Of a stretch of 64,000 nucleotides of DNA, positions 1 through 8,567 are shown one piece after another. This DNA comes from an uncultured Eubacteriales bacterium. Its GTDB lineage: Bacteria; Bacillota; Clostridia; Oscillospirales; CAG-272. The translations under genes and the position numbers were made by a program. The stretch spans positions 14,768-78,767 of the forward strand of contig CAKRZR010000013.1 of NCBI GenBank assembly GCA_934433485.1, given 5' to 3'. How positions within the stretch are numbered: position 1 is the stretch's first letter; the number at the start of each line of letters is the position of its first letter. The notes beneath the pieces were generated by a model. It did not search any database. It was not told the DNA's origin and saw only the letters and a list, made by a program, of their open reading frames with translations.

Positions 1-1
1 C

Positions 2-211
2 CACACCTGCGCCTGCCTGAATCGCGCGGCGACCGGGGACATCACAAAGGTCTCCCCGTTTCTCTGCGCGCACGAACGGATCCTGCTCCCGATCGCGGAC
101 GGTCTGGCGGAACGGCTCTACGGCGAGGAAAACGCACTCTTTATCCAGAAGCAGTACAACGACATGTTCCCGCTCCTCTCCCTGACCGAGGACAAGGTAC
201 TGCGGAAATAG
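2..211 (+). CDS. C-terminal fragment of a Cys-containing protein, possibly radical SAM/SPASM type
   Basis: The window opens inside a plus-strand reading frame whose last 69 codons end at a TAG at 209-211. The visible tail has a CxC pair close to the window edge and a third Cys about 20 residues later (SPFLCAHERI), followed by a helical, charged end without cysteines. Spaced cysteines near the C-terminus are compatible with the auxiliary iron-sulfur-cluster (SPASM/twitch) region of radical SAM peptide maturases, but the radical SAM core lies outside the window, so this is a guess from cysteine pattern only. An inverted repeat and a terminator follow. Coding status is fairly secure from codon usage; function is weak. 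Confidence 0.4.
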   Translation, partial: HTCACLNRAATGDITKVSPFLCAHERILLPIADGLAERLYGEENALFIQKQYNDMFPLLSLTEDKVLRK

Positions 212-303
212 GATTTTGTTCCGAAACCAGAATTTACCGAGAGAATCCTGCTGCAAGGGCCGGACAGAACAAGTCAGGCAAAAAGGTACACATAGCATAG
301 GGC

Positions 304-341
304 GGAATCGGTCTGCTTTGGAAACAGTCCCAGACCGATTC
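304..341. repeat. Inverted repeat downstream of the first gene
   Basis: A 12-bp perfect inverted repeat (GGAATCGGTCTG and its complement) is separated by about 14 bases. It is not followed by a long T-run, so it may be an RNA-processing or 3'-end stabilising hairpin rather than a classical terminator. Confidence 0.5.
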
Positions 342-384
342 CGTCCTCCTGCTCTTGCTGTCTCTATTGTATCATAAAAACCAC

Positions 385-424
385 GACCGGGCTACCCTTT
401 TCGGATAACCCGGTCTCTTTTTCT
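385..424 (+). terminator. Intrinsic terminator for the upstream gene
   Basis: A GACCGGG...CCCGGTC stem is followed by TCTTTTTCT. The rest of 212-571 holds the inverted repeat at 304-341 and the promoter at 496-524; no other gene is seen there. Confidence 0.7.
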
Positions 425-495
425 CCTGCTCTCACGGCAACAGGCACGTAATTTTCTTCCCAACCAACAGTTGAAAAAACTCAAAAACGGGATGT

Positions 496-524
496 TTGAC
501 TGCTTTTCATGGATATGGTATAAT
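496..524 (+). promoter_or_regulatory. Sigma-A promoter of the XRE regulator
   Basis: TTGACT at 496-501, a 17-bp spacer and TATAAT at 519-524, with an extended -10 TG at 516-517. It lies about 48 bases upstream of the start codon at 572. Confidence 0.8.
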
Positions 525-571
525 ATCATCAAGGAAGGCGCCTCCGGAATGAAAGAAAAGGAGTAAACAAT

Positions 572-1657
572 ATGAATCTCGGTAATAAAATCCGTGAACT
601 GCGCAGAGCAAGAAACCTTACACAAGAGCAGCTGGCGGCTTCATTGAACATCTCCGCGCAGGCTGTATCGAAATGGGAGATGAGCGCATCTTATCCCGAT
701 ATGGCGCTGCTTCCGACACTGGCGGCATTTTTTAACGTGTCGATCGACGAGCTTTTTGATTTTGACGTACGGAATATCGACAAAGAGATCGAAGAGATTC
801 GTCTGGAATACAACAAGTATTTTTGGAACAATTTTGAGAAAGCTGAACAGATTTTGCTGGATGGTCTGAAATTGTACCCTGCCTCTGTCCAACTCAAAAC
901 GGAATTGTTTGAGCTATACGCGTATAATACTGACCGTGGGGAGGAAATCATTAACAAGGCTTTTGAGCTTGGAAGTCATATCATCAGTATATCACAGGAT
1001 GTTTTCTGCACCTGCCGCACAAAAGCGAATATGATCCATATTTACACATGTTTAGAGCTCGAAAAAGGTCAGGACCACTACGAGGATATTAAAAAAATCA
1101 TTGAAACCCTACCATATATGTATCCTTATATGCTGCAAGACAGAATGCGCCTTTCGGCAAGCTATATCAAAGGCGAGGAAGGCATGAAGGAAGCCAAAGA
1201 GCTCGTGGATATAGAATGGCAGGAGTTATTCATAGCCTGCGCCCAGGTGGGACGCCGCTATTTTGATATGGGTGACTACGAAAACGCGATGATTCATTAT
1301 CAGGAAAGCGTGGACGTTATCGAACGATTTATGTATCCGGACAAGCAGGGCTGTGACGCATATCCCATAGACGGTACACACGCGAACCATGCTATGACGC
1401 TTTTGAGCATCGCGGTCTGTATGTTTCGTTTGGGTAAAACCGAGGGCATAGACGAGCGGATTGAAAAAGCAAAGCATATTTATTTTGACACATACAACCA
1501 CATAGAGATCCGTGATTATGATAAAACCATGCGCAAAATGGTGGATTATTTCACAAAGGAATACAATAGGAAAAAGCTGAACGAATATAAGCCGCTTGAC
1601 TTGGGCGAGATTGAAAAACGGATAGCAGAAAAGAACGAATCGTGCAGAAAAAGCTGA
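572..1657 (+). CDS. XRE-family transcriptional regulator with long helical C-terminal domain
   Basis: A cytosolic DNA-binding regulator of 361 residues. Residues 5-65 form a Cro/C1-type helix-turn-helix (LTQEQLAASLNISAQAVSKW is the recognition region). The remaining 290 residues are helical and rich in Leu, Tyr and Glu, in the style of TPR-like sensor domains fused to XRE repressors in Firmicutes, where they usually bind a peptide or small effector. The ATG follows AAAGGAG by nine bases and sits behind a near-consensus promoter. It is monocistronic, ending at the convergent terminator at 1662-1710. The HTH class is certain; the effector and targets are unknown. Confidence 0.85.
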   Translation: MNLGNKIRELRRARNLTQEQLAASLNISAQAVSKWEMSASYPDMALLPTLAAFFNVSIDELFDFDVRNIDKEIEEIRLEYNKYFWNNFEKAEQILLDGLKLYPASVQLKTELFELYAYNTDRGEEIINKAFELGSHIISISQDVFCTCRTKANMIHIYTCLELEKGQDHYEDIKKIIETLPYMYPYMLQDRMRLSASYIKGEEGMKEAKELVDIEWQELFIACAQVGRRYFDMGDYENAMIHYQESVDVIERFMYPDKQGCDAYPIDGTHANHAMTLLSIAVCMFRLGKTEGIDERIEKAKHIYFDTYNHIEIRDYDKTMRKMVDYFTKEYNRKKLNEYKPLDLGEIEKRIAEKNESCRKS

Positions 1658-1661
1658 AACG

Positions 1662-1710
1662 CAAAGGACAGCGCGTCCCATTCCGGGATACCCTGTCCTT
1701 TGTTTTTTGG
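1662..1710. terminator. Bidirectional terminator between convergent genes
   Basis: CAAAGGACAG (1662-1671) pairs with CTGTCCTTTG (1693-1702), followed by TTTTTT on the plus strand. It serves the XRE gene and the convergent solute-binding protein gene. Confidence 0.75.
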
Positions 1711-1711
1711 G

Positions 1712-3163
1712 TTATTCTCCGCCCTGCACCGCTTTTTCGATCTTTTCGATCCGGCCGACGAGAGATTTTTCCGTGCCTGCGGCGTAGGAGGCGAATTTAT
1801 ACGTATTCGGCAGCATCACCTTCACGTAAATCGCATCGTAACCGCAGAAATCAAAGGCGTACATAGAGCCGAGGTCGACCTGACTGGCGTCGAGACAGAT
1901 CTGCACCATCTCCGCCGTCTCGCTGTCGCGCGCTTTTTTGTATTTGAGCGTCGTCTCGATATACGCGTCGCGCACGTGGGACAGTCCCTCGTAAGACAGC
2001 CATTCCGTGACCGCGCCGAACAGCTCCGTATCGGTGACAAACCGCGGCATGACGAACATCATCACGTCGTAATTCGCGCAAAGATAGTCCTCCATCGTCT
2101 CGCTTGCCTTCGGGATCGGCAGGATCGCGTAATCGTCCTCCATTTCCTCCAGCGCGTCCACGGCAAGGAAAAAGCCGTGCATGAACAGACTGCGCCCTTC
2201 TGTGAAAATCGTCGCCGTGTGCCGCTCATCCTCCATATACGCGTTCGGGGAATGGTACAATTCGTACGCTTTCTCCATCGCGTTCATGTATGCTTCGTTG
2301 TTCCATCCAACGGTCAGCCGGTCGTTTTCGTCCTTGGAAAGGGAGTCCAGTCCCGCGGCGGTGATGTATGAGGTCGCGAATATGTTCTGGTCGTAGCAGT
2401 GCAGTCCGTAACGGTCAGTTTTGTCCATTTTACCGTCGCCGTTTACGTCAATCGCCGCGTTTTCAATGTACTTCTCCAAAAGATCAAACGTCCAGCCGCC
2501 CTCGCGCACGGTCTGATACAGTGTTTTTGTGTCGATCCCCTGTTCTGCGGCCAGCCTTGTGTTCATGTACATCGCGGACGTATCCACGGACATGAGCAGA
2601 TTCGCCGCCGAGGTCGCGTAATACGTCTTTCCGCCCAGCGAGAGCTTTTCGCTGATGTGCGGATTCCACCACGGAGCCGTGAGATCGCAAAGCGGCGCGT
2701 CCTCCAGCGTGCGCAGATACCCGCCGATCATCAGCTCAATGGCAAAGCGGTCGAGCTGGTTCATGACAGCGTAGGAGGCATCGCCCGACGCCGTCAGCTG
2801 GATCGCGAGATCGTTCGCGTTTGCAACATACAGCTCCCCATACTCCGTCAGCTTGATGTCCAGCCGCTCCTCCGTGTCCGCCTGCATCTGCCGGATCGCG
2901 TCGTTTAAGACCTCCCCAGTCGACTCCTCACGGAAAAGATAACAATAATCATTGTAGGTGCCGGAGAGAATCTGCACGTCCCTGCCGCCAAAGGTCAGGC
3001 TCTCCGGGATATCCGGCGTACGCTCCGTTTCGATCGGTGCGGTGTCGACGGATTCCGGCACAGTATCGGTCCCGGCAGACGCGTCCGGAACCTGCGTGTC
3101 CTTTTCCCCGCAGGCGCAGCAGAGCATGGCGCAGAGCAGCAAAACAGCTGTGTACTTTTTCAT
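1712..3163 (-). CDS. Extracellular solute-binding lipoprotein (ABC family 1 type)
   Basis: A 483-residue exported protein beginning MKKYTAVLLLCAMLCCACG: a short basic N-region, a hydrophobic core and a cysteine after a lipobox-like stretch, followed by an acidic, Thr/Pro-rich linker typical of Firmicute lipoproteins. The body resembles carbohydrate-type family 1 solute-binding proteins (for example DRYGLHCYDQN and a late PIPKASE segment). The start at 3163 is chosen because AAAGGAG lies eight bases upstream; a longer frame reaching into the next gene has no ribosome site. It lies 22 bp behind the AraC gene on the same strand, so both are probably cotranscribed. No permease genes adjoin it, so it is an orphan receptor in this window. 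Confidence 0.8.
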   Translation of the reverse strand: MKKYTAVLLLCAMLCCACGEKDTQVPDASAGTDTVPESVDTAPIETERTPDIPESLTFGGRDVQILSGTYNDYCYLFREESTGEVLNDAIRQMQADTEERLDIKLTEYGELYVANANDLAIQLTASGDASYAVMNQLDRFAIELMIGGYLRTLEDAPLCDLTAPWWNPHISEKLSLGGKTYYATSAANLLMSVDTSAMYMNTRLAAEQGIDTKTLYQTVREGGWTFDLLEKYIENAAIDVNGDGKMDKTDRYGLHCYDQNIFATSYITAAGLDSLSKDENDRLTVGWNNEAYMNAMEKAYELYHSPNAYMEDERHTATIFTEGRSLFMHGFFLAVDALEEMEDDYAILPIPKASETMEDYLCANYDVMMFVMPRFVTDTELFGAVTEWLSYEGLSHVRDAYIETTLKYKKARDSETAEMVQICLDASQVDLGSMYAFDFCGYDAIYVKVMLPNTYKFASYAAGTEKSLVGRIEKIEKAVQGGE

Positions 3164-3185
3164 GGCTTCGACTCCTTTTCTCTCG

Positions 3186-4103
3186 CTATTTTTTCGTTTT
3201 TTTTCGACGTTGTTTCTGGAAGAACTCCACCGTCCGTACTCGCTCCGCGCGTTCATGCACCTGCCGTAGCTCCACCGTCGCCGTACGCAGCCGTTTCGCG
3301 TCGGACAATGTGTATCCGCGGATCGTTTTGAACAGGCGGCTCGCGTAGTTCGGATCCTGTATCCCGACCTGTGCGACAGCCTCCCGCAGCGGCATCCCGT
3401 AGTGTACCACCAGTGTTTCGAGCCGTTCCACGCGTACCGTATTGATATACGCCGCGAGCGTCATGCCGACCGATTCCGTGAACATATGGCTGAGATAGCC
3501 CGGCGAGATCTCCAGATGCGCCGCCACATCCGGCACGCGTATCTGCTCGGCGATATGTTCCACAACGTACTGCCTGGCATGATTCACGTACCATTTGCTG
3601 CCAAACGTACCGTCCTCCGTGCGCCGCTTGAGATAGATCTCCGACACCATGCCGAGCAGTGCCAGCGCGTGTGCGCATTTTTCGTCCTCCGTCGGCTGGA
3701 GACAGTAATCCCGCGCCAACGCCTCCAGATAGTCCCGGATCCGCGCGCCGTCCTCACTGTCGTTTTCCCCATCGCCGAAGGTCATATAGAGCGGCAGCGT
3801 CACTCCGCCTTCCTCGACGATCGTATACTGCGCCATAATACCCGCGGTCACGTGTCTGTGGAACCGATCGCTGTGGCAGTAATAGCGGTTGTTCTGATAC
3901 GGCAGGCATACCACCGATCCGGCAGGAACTGAAAACACATGGCCCGTGACCAGATTCTCTACTGTGATGTCTCCGGAAAGAATATAGCAGATCTCAATCT
4001 CCTCCGCCATTCCGTTATTGTGCATCGTGTAATGCGCTGTATCAAAGCGGTGCGCGAAGCCGATACGCGGTGTGGACGCAAGCTGTATGTGACAAATGTC
4101 CAT
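3186..4103 (-). CDS. AraC-family transcriptional regulator
   Basis: A cytosolic regulator of 305 residues. The first 110 or so residues form a cupin-like effector-binding region (TVENLVTGHVFSVPAGSVV). The last 100 carry the two AraC/XylS helix-turn-helices (VPDVAAHLEISPGYLSHMF, then VAQVGIQDPNYASRLFK). The ATG at 4103 has AGGAGG six bases upstream. It is divergent from the glycyl radical enzyme gene and precedes the solute-binding lipoprotein. Two direct TCGCAGAAA repeats in the shared promoter region are plausible binding half-sites. The natural inference is control of the glycyl radical enzyme by a sugar or similar ligand, but the ligand cannot be named. Confidence 0.85.
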   Translation of the reverse strand: MDICHIQLASTPRIGFAHRFDTAHYTMHNNGMAEEIEICYILSGDITVENLVTGHVFSVPAGSVVCLPYQNNRYYCHSDRFHRHVTAGIMAQYTIVEEGGVTLPLYMTFGDGENDSEDGARIRDYLEALARDYCLQPTEDEKCAHALALLGMVSEIYLKRRTEDGTFGSKWYVNHARQYVVEHIAEQIRVPDVAAHLEISPGYLSHMFTESVGMTLAAYINTVRVERLETLVVHYGMPLREAVAQVGIQDPNYASRLFKTIRGYTLSDAKRLRTATVELRQVHERAERVRTVEFFQKQRRKKTKK

Positions 4104-4150
4104 ATTCTTCCTCCTGCGCACGTTTCGATTTGGTGCAATTCTTTTCTGAT

Positions 4151-4179
4151 AGTATAGCAGAGGATCGCCGGAAACACAA
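4151..4179 (-). promoter_or_regulatory. Promoter of the AraC-lipoprotein operon
   Basis: On the minus strand: TTGTGT at 4179-4174, a 17-bp spacer and TATACT at 4156-4151. Confidence 0.55.
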
Positions 4180-4197
4180 GAGGAAACCAAAAAATAA

Positions 4198-4228
4198 TCG
4201 CAGAAAAATCCAGATTTCGCAGAAATTT
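4198..4228. promoter_or_regulatory. Direct repeats, candidate AraC operator
   Basis: TCGCAGAAA occurs twice in the same orientation, starting near 4198 and 4217, directly upstream of the -35 of the glycyl radical enzyme promoter. AraC-type activators commonly bind direct half-sites at such positions. Confidence 0.4.
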
Positions 4229-4231
4229 ATA

Positions 4232-4260
4232 TGGACATATCGCGAAAAACCTGCTATACT
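4232..4260 (+). promoter_or_regulatory. Promoter of the glycyl radical enzyme gene
   Basis: TGGACA at 4232-4237, a 17-bp spacer and TATACT at 4255-4260, with an extended TG at 4252-4253. Confidence 0.7.
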
Positions 4261-4331
4261 GTATGTATCGCATTCGCCTGTCTCCCGTTTTCGTACAGAC
4301 GGAGTCTATCGCCTTCCAAGGAGGACATCCT

Positions 4332-6524
4332 ATGACAAACAATCATCTTCCAAACATGAAAGCCCTCGTGGACGCAAAGCCCGCGGGACAGCTTGTATAC
4401 CCGAATCTTGCCCGTTACCGCGCGTTCCGCCGCCATTTCGCCGATCCGATCCCCCTGGCAAAGGCGGAGGCGGTCGCCTATATGCTCGCCAATTATCCCG
4501 CGTACGTGGACGAATACGACCGGATCGCCGGTTCCCTGCGCGGCGCGTATGTCCCGGACGCGGAGATCGATCCGGTAGAGCTCAACCGCGCGAACGACAT
4601 CTGCGCATCCTACGGATCCCTCTCGTTCCACACAAACAGCGACCATTTCGCCCCCGGTTATGAACGGTTCCTGAAGGACGGCATCGACGGCACGCGCGCA
4701 CGGATCGCACAGTCCCGCCGGGCGCACGAAAACGACCCGGACGACCCGGAGTTGAAACATCCCGCGTCCGGCAAGGCGGCGTATCTCGACACGATGGAGA
4801 CCGTCCTGGACGGCTTCGCGGCGCTTGTGGAAAATCACGCAAAGGCGGCAAAAGAAGCGGCGGAAAACGCGGCAGATCCCGACAACGCGGCGTATCTGCG
4901 CGCTCTGTCCGAAGATCTCGCGTACATTTCGCACGCGGCGCCAGTCACATTCCGGCAGGCATTAAACCTCGTGTGGCTCTGTCATGTCGCGTTTGTCCTG
5001 CAGGGCAAGTACGCACAGGCACTCGGCAGAATGGACCAGTACCTCTATCCCTACTACCGTCACGATATAGACGCGGGTCTTCTGACGGAGGAGATGGCGG
5101 AGGAGCTGGTAGCCTGCACGTTTATCAAGATCAAGGAGCGGCGCTGGACGAGCGGCGACGATGTGGTCAACATCTGCATCGGCGGCGTGAAGCCGGACGG
5201 CTCCGAGGGCATCAACGAGCTGTCCTACGTGATCCTCCACGCCGTGCGCGACTGCAATATTCCCGGCCCGAACCTCTCCGCGCGACTGCACACCGGCATG
5301 CCGGACAAATTTCTTGACGAATGCTTGCAGGTCATCGGCACGGGTCTTGGCTATCCGGCACTGATGAACGACCTTGTGAACATTCCCGCGCTCCACCGGC
5401 ACGGTTATTCTCTGGAGGACGCACGCGACTACTGCTTTGTCGGCTGCATCGAGAACTTTATCCCCGGCAGACAGCCTGCATGGTCGGACGGCAGATTCAA
5501 CGTGCCGGAATTTCTGGAGGGCGTATTCTACCGCGGCAGATCGAATATCGATACGCACTACTGCGGCGTGGATACCGGAGAGCTTTCCGCGCTCGACACC
5601 ATGGAGAAGTTCATGGACGCCTTCGACACACAGCTCACCTTGGCGGCGGCGGAATACGTGGCGATCTTCAACAACACGAACGATTCCATCAACCGCAAGA
5701 ACTTCACCGATCCGTTCATGTCCCTCTTCTGCGAGGACTGCATCGGACGCGCCATGGACATCAACGACGGCGGCGCGAAATATCCGTCCTGCCACGGCGC
5801 GGTCGCCATGGGCATTGCCACAGTCGCGGATTCCCTCGCGGCGATCGAAAAAACCGTGTACCACGACCACACCTGCACGCTGACCGAGCTGCGCGACGCC
5901 ATGCAGGCCGATTTTGCCGGGTACGAGGTATTGCAGGCGAAGCTGATCGCTTGCCCGAAATACGGCAACGACGACGATTTCGTGGACAAATACGCGATCT
6001 GGTACGTCAAACGGCTCGATGAGCTGTTCGCGCCTTTCCGCACCCGCGACGGAGGTCCGTTCTATACCGCGATCGCCAGCAACACGCAGAGCGTCTACGC
6101 CGGTATGGGCATCGGCGCGACCCCGGACGGACGGCACGCCAAGGTTCCGCTCTCCGACGCCGCCTCCCCGACCTACGGCATGGATAAAAACGGTCCTACC
6201 GCGACGTTCCTGTCGATGTGCAAGCCCGACTACCGGCTCGTCTCCTGCGGCACGGTGCTCAACCAGAAATACACCCCCGATATGCTCCGCGATCCGGTAA
6301 AGCGGCAGGCGCTCATTTCCGCCATCGAGGTCTATTTCGACCGCGGCGGCCAGGAAGTGCAGATCAACTGCGTATCGAAGGAAATGCTCCGTGACGCGAT
6401 GGCGCACCCGGAAAAGTACCAGAATCTCGTGGTGCGCGTATCCGGCTTCAGCGCGTACTTCACCTCCCTCGACCGCGCCGTGCAGGAGGATATCCTCCAC
6501 CGCACCGAACACGCGGAAATCTAA
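4332..6524 (+). CDS. Glycyl radical enzyme of the PFL/dehydratase superfamily
   Basis: An oxygen-sensitive radical enzyme of 730 residues. Cys372 and Glu374 sit in a VGCIEN loop. The C-x-E arrangement is that of glycyl radical eliminases (glycerol or hydroxyproline dehydratase, choline lyase type); pyruvate formate-lyase itself has a Cys-Cys pair. The C-terminal RVSGFSAYFTSL motif carries the glycine radical at Gly705. The start at 4332 has AAGGAGG seven bases upstream. The likely reaction is therefore radical elimination or C-X cleavage on a small diol-like or amino substrate, not pyruvate cleavage. No radical SAM activase lies nearby, so one must be encoded elsewhere. The neighbouring alcohol dehydrogenase could reduce an aldehyde product. 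Confidence 0.85.
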   Translation: MTNNHLPNMKALVDAKPAGQLVYPNLARYRAFRRHFADPIPLAKAEAVAYMLANYPAYVDEYDRIAGSLRGAYVPDAEIDPVELNRANDICASYGSLSFHTNSDHFAPGYERFLKDGIDGTRARIAQSRRAHENDPDDPELKHPASGKAAYLDTMETVLDGFAALVENHAKAAKEAAENAADPDNAAYLRALSEDLAYISHAAPVTFRQALNLVWLCHVAFVLQGKYAQALGRMDQYLYPYYRHDIDAGLLTEEMAEELVACTFIKIKERRWTSGDDVVNICIGGVKPDGSEGINELSYVILHAVRDCNIPGPNLSARLHTGMPDKFLDECLQVIGTGLGYPALMNDLVNIPALHRHGYSLEDARDYCFVGCIENFIPGRQPAWSDGRFNVPEFLEGVFYRGRSNIDTHYCGVDTGELSALDTMEKFMDAFDTQLTLAAAEYVAIFNNTNDSINRKNFTDPFMSLFCEDCIGRAMDINDGGAKYPSCHGAVAMGIATVADSLAAIEKTVYHDHTCTLTELRDAMQADFAGYEVLQAKLIACPKYGNDDDFVDKYAIWYVKRLDELFAPFRTRDGGPFYTAIASNTQSVYAGMGIGATPDGRHAKVPLSDAASPTYGMDKNGPTATFLSMCKPDYRLVSCGTVLNQKYTPDMLRDPVKRQALISAIEVYFDRGGQEVQINCVSKEMLRDAMAHPEKYQNLVVRVSGFSAYFTSLDRAVQEDILHRTEHAEI

Positions 6525-6656
6525 GGATACGTCGATTGCAGGCTGCTTCAACACATCCTTTTACGTAAATTTACAAAGTACGTCTATCTTTTGCGACGCG
6601 TTTGCGGTAGAATAATTGCATAAAAAGTCTCAAAACAAAAGAAAGGCATGATCCCT

Positions 6657-7769
6657 ATGAAAAAAACGGCAAAATGCGCGGTATTCCACGGCGCGAACAA
6701 ACCTTTTACCATTGAAGAATATCCCGTTGAAAAAGCTCCGGCAGGCTACGGCGCGTCCGCACTTTTGGCGAGCGGCGTATGCGGCACGGATATCCATATT
6801 CACACCGGCAGACTCGATACCCCGGCGGAAACCATCATCGGACATGAATTTGTCGGAAAGCTTTTTGACCTCGATCCGGCAGAGGGCGAGAAGTACGGCC
6901 TTAAGGTCGGCGACAACGTGATCGCGGACATTGCCATCCCATGCGGCGAGTGCCCGCTCTGCCTCTCCGGCGACGACGCAAACTGTATTCACATGCAGTG
7001 CGCGAACGGCACGACCGTCGACCACGATCCGCACTTCTTCGGCGGCTATGCGGAGGTTAACTACACGCCGCTCGCGAACCTCGTGAAGATTCCGGACAAT
7101 CTCGATCCGCGCATGGTCTGCACATTCGCCTGCCCCGGTCCGACCGCCATCCACGCGTTTTCTCTGGCACACCGCGCGAACATCGACGTCTCGTCCATGC
7201 GGTACGCCGTGGTGCAGGGACTCGGTCCGGTCGGCATGTTCGCCTGCCTGTACCTCTGCGCGATCGGCATTCCGCACGTGTACGCCATCAATTTCGGCGT
7301 GCAGGAGCAGAAGGAAAACCTCGCCAAGGCGTTCGGTGTGGAGCACGTTTTCCGTCTCGACGGCACGGACAACGACCAGAAGATCGTCACGAAGCTGACA
7401 GAGATCACCGGCGGTCTCGGCGTCGATCTCGTATTTGAAGCGTCCGGCGCACCGGCGGCGGTTCCGATGGGACTGTCCCTTCTGCGCAACCGCGGCGTAT
7501 ATCTCGTGCCCGGTCAGTATTCCAACCACGGCGACGTGGCGATCTCCCCGCAGCTCATCACGTTCAAAGCGCTGCAGATTCTCGGCTCGTCCCAGTATTC
7601 GATGGTGGATGTGCGCAAGTATCTGGATTTCCTCTCCGCGCATCCGGAGCTGCACGACAAGATCCGCGCCCTCTCGACGGGATACCCGGTGGAAAAGGTG
7701 AACGAAGCCTTTGCGGACGCGATGGCGGGCAAGAACATCAAGACGATGCTTGTCCCGACGGCGGAATAA
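6657..7769 (+). CDS. Zinc-dependent medium-chain alcohol/polyol dehydrogenase
   Basis: An NAD(P)-dependent dehydrogenase of 370 residues. Catalytic zinc ligands Cys42 and the His63-Glu64 pair (GHE) are visible, as are the structural zinc cysteines 96, 99, 102 and 110 (CGECPLC...C) and a Rossmann loop GLGPVGMF. The ATG at 6657 is preferred over one at 6648 because the GAAAGG ribosome site is about ten bases from the former and abuts the latter. It lies about 130 bp downstream of the glycyl radical enzyme in the same orientation. The pair suggests dehydration or elimination to an aldehyde or ketone followed by redox conversion, which is an inference. Substrate unknown. Confidence 0.85.
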   Translation: MKKTAKCAVFHGANKPFTIEEYPVEKAPAGYGASALLASGVCGTDIHIHTGRLDTPAETIIGHEFVGKLFDLDPAEGEKYGLKVGDNVIADIAIPCGECPLCLSGDDANCIHMQCANGTTVDHDPHFFGGYAEVNYTPLANLVKIPDNLDPRMVCTFACPGPTAIHAFSLAHRANIDVSSMRYAVVQGLGPVGMFACLYLCAIGIPHVYAINFGVQEQKENLAKAFGVEHVFRLDGTDNDQKIVTKLTEITGGLGVDLVFEASGAPAAVPMGLSLLRNRGVYLVPGQYSNHGDVAISPQLITFKALQILGSSQYSMVDVRKYLDFLSAHPELHDKIRALSTGYPVEKVNEAFADAMAGKNIKTMLVPTAE

Positions 7770-7781
7770 GCGACATACAAA

Positions 7782-7826
7782 AGTGGGGAGAAGATCGGTT
7801 CGTCCGGTTTTCTCTCCACTTTTTGT
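7782..7826 (+). terminator. Terminator after the alcohol dehydrogenase
   Basis: AGTGGGGAGAA pairs with TTCTCTCCACT (one mismatch), followed by TTTTTG. Confidence 0.75.
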
Positions 7827-7879
7827 GTTTATCAAGGCGCGCTGTCTGCCGGACACGGAAAAATCAAGCACCGCCCGCT

Positions 7880-7907
7880 TTGCATTTGTGCGGCGATATG
7901 GTATACT
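7880..7907 (+). promoter_or_regulatory. Promoter of the second XRE regulator
   Basis: TTGCAT at 7880-7885, a 16-bp spacer and TATACT at 7902-7907, with an extended TG at 7899-7900. Confidence 0.65.
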
Positions 7908-7942
7908 ATAGGCATAAAATAAAGACAGGGAGGACATATGCC

Positions 7943-8473
7943 ATGTGTGACAACGAAAAAATCGGCGCGTACATCGCGTCCCTGCGCAAGGCGGTCGGGC
8001 TGACGCAGGCGGGGCTTGGGGAGCGGCTCGGCGTGACGGGGCAGGCAGTCTCTGGCTGGGAGCGCGGCGAATTTCTGCCAGACACGGGGATTTTACAGGA
8101 TCTCGCGCTCATTCTCGACACATCCGTGGACGCGCTGCTCGGCGGAGGATCGTGCGGATGGCGGTATCGGCGGCGTGTGACCGTGGAACAGATGACGGAG
8201 GCGATCGCCTGTATCCGGCGTATGCGGGAGCTGCTCGGTGCGGATCACTTTCTCTACCGCACCATGGTGGACGCACTGGATAATCGGATGCATAGCTCCG
8301 TGGAAATGGCGTTCGTGGAGGATCGGTACCGGGAGGCGTATGTCGTGGAGGCGTTATGCGAATGCGCACGCAACGGGGACTACGTGAATCTGACAGACGT
8401 ACAGCGGAACATCCATGCCGATCGTCCCCGGGACGCCGGGATCGCGATCCTGCGGGAGCTGGGAATGAAATAA
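7943..8473 (+). CDS. XRE-family regulator, short form
   Basis: A 176-residue protein with an N-terminal Cro/C1 helix-turn-helix (residues 8-62, LTQAGLGERLGVTGQAVSGW). A C-terminal helical domain of about 100 residues follows that I do not recognise; it contains several basic and acidic patches but no membrane segment. The start follows AGGGAGGA by nine bases, behind an extended -10 promoter, and the gene is flanked by terminators on both sides, so it is monocistronic. It probably acts as a repressor with an uncharacterised sensor tail. Confidence 0.8.
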   Translation: MCDNEKIGAYIASLRKAVGLTQAGLGERLGVTGQAVSGWERGEFLPDTGILQDLALILDTSVDALLGGGSCGWRYRRRVTVEQMTEAIACIRRMRELLGADHFLYRTMVDALDNRMHSSVEMAFVEDRYREAYVVEALCECARNGDYVNLTDVQRNIHADRPRDAGIAILRELGMK

Positions 8474-8478
8474 GAAAA

Positions 8479-8526
8479 CCGGACGCGCGGTCTGTGCGGA
8501 TACACAGGCTGGCGTCCGGCTTTTTG
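8479..8526. terminator. Terminator between convergent genes
   Basis: CCGGACGC (8479-8486) pairs with GCGTCCGG (8512-8519), followed by CTTTTT. Confidence 0.75.
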
Positions 8527-8567
8527 GGATGCGCTTAAATCAGCGTTTCCTTTGGTATCGATTTCTC

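Noticed and set aside
4332..6524. Annotation as pyruvate formate-lyase (pflB)
   Set aside because: The active-site loop is C-x-E, not the Cys-Cys pair of PFL, and no activase is adjacent.
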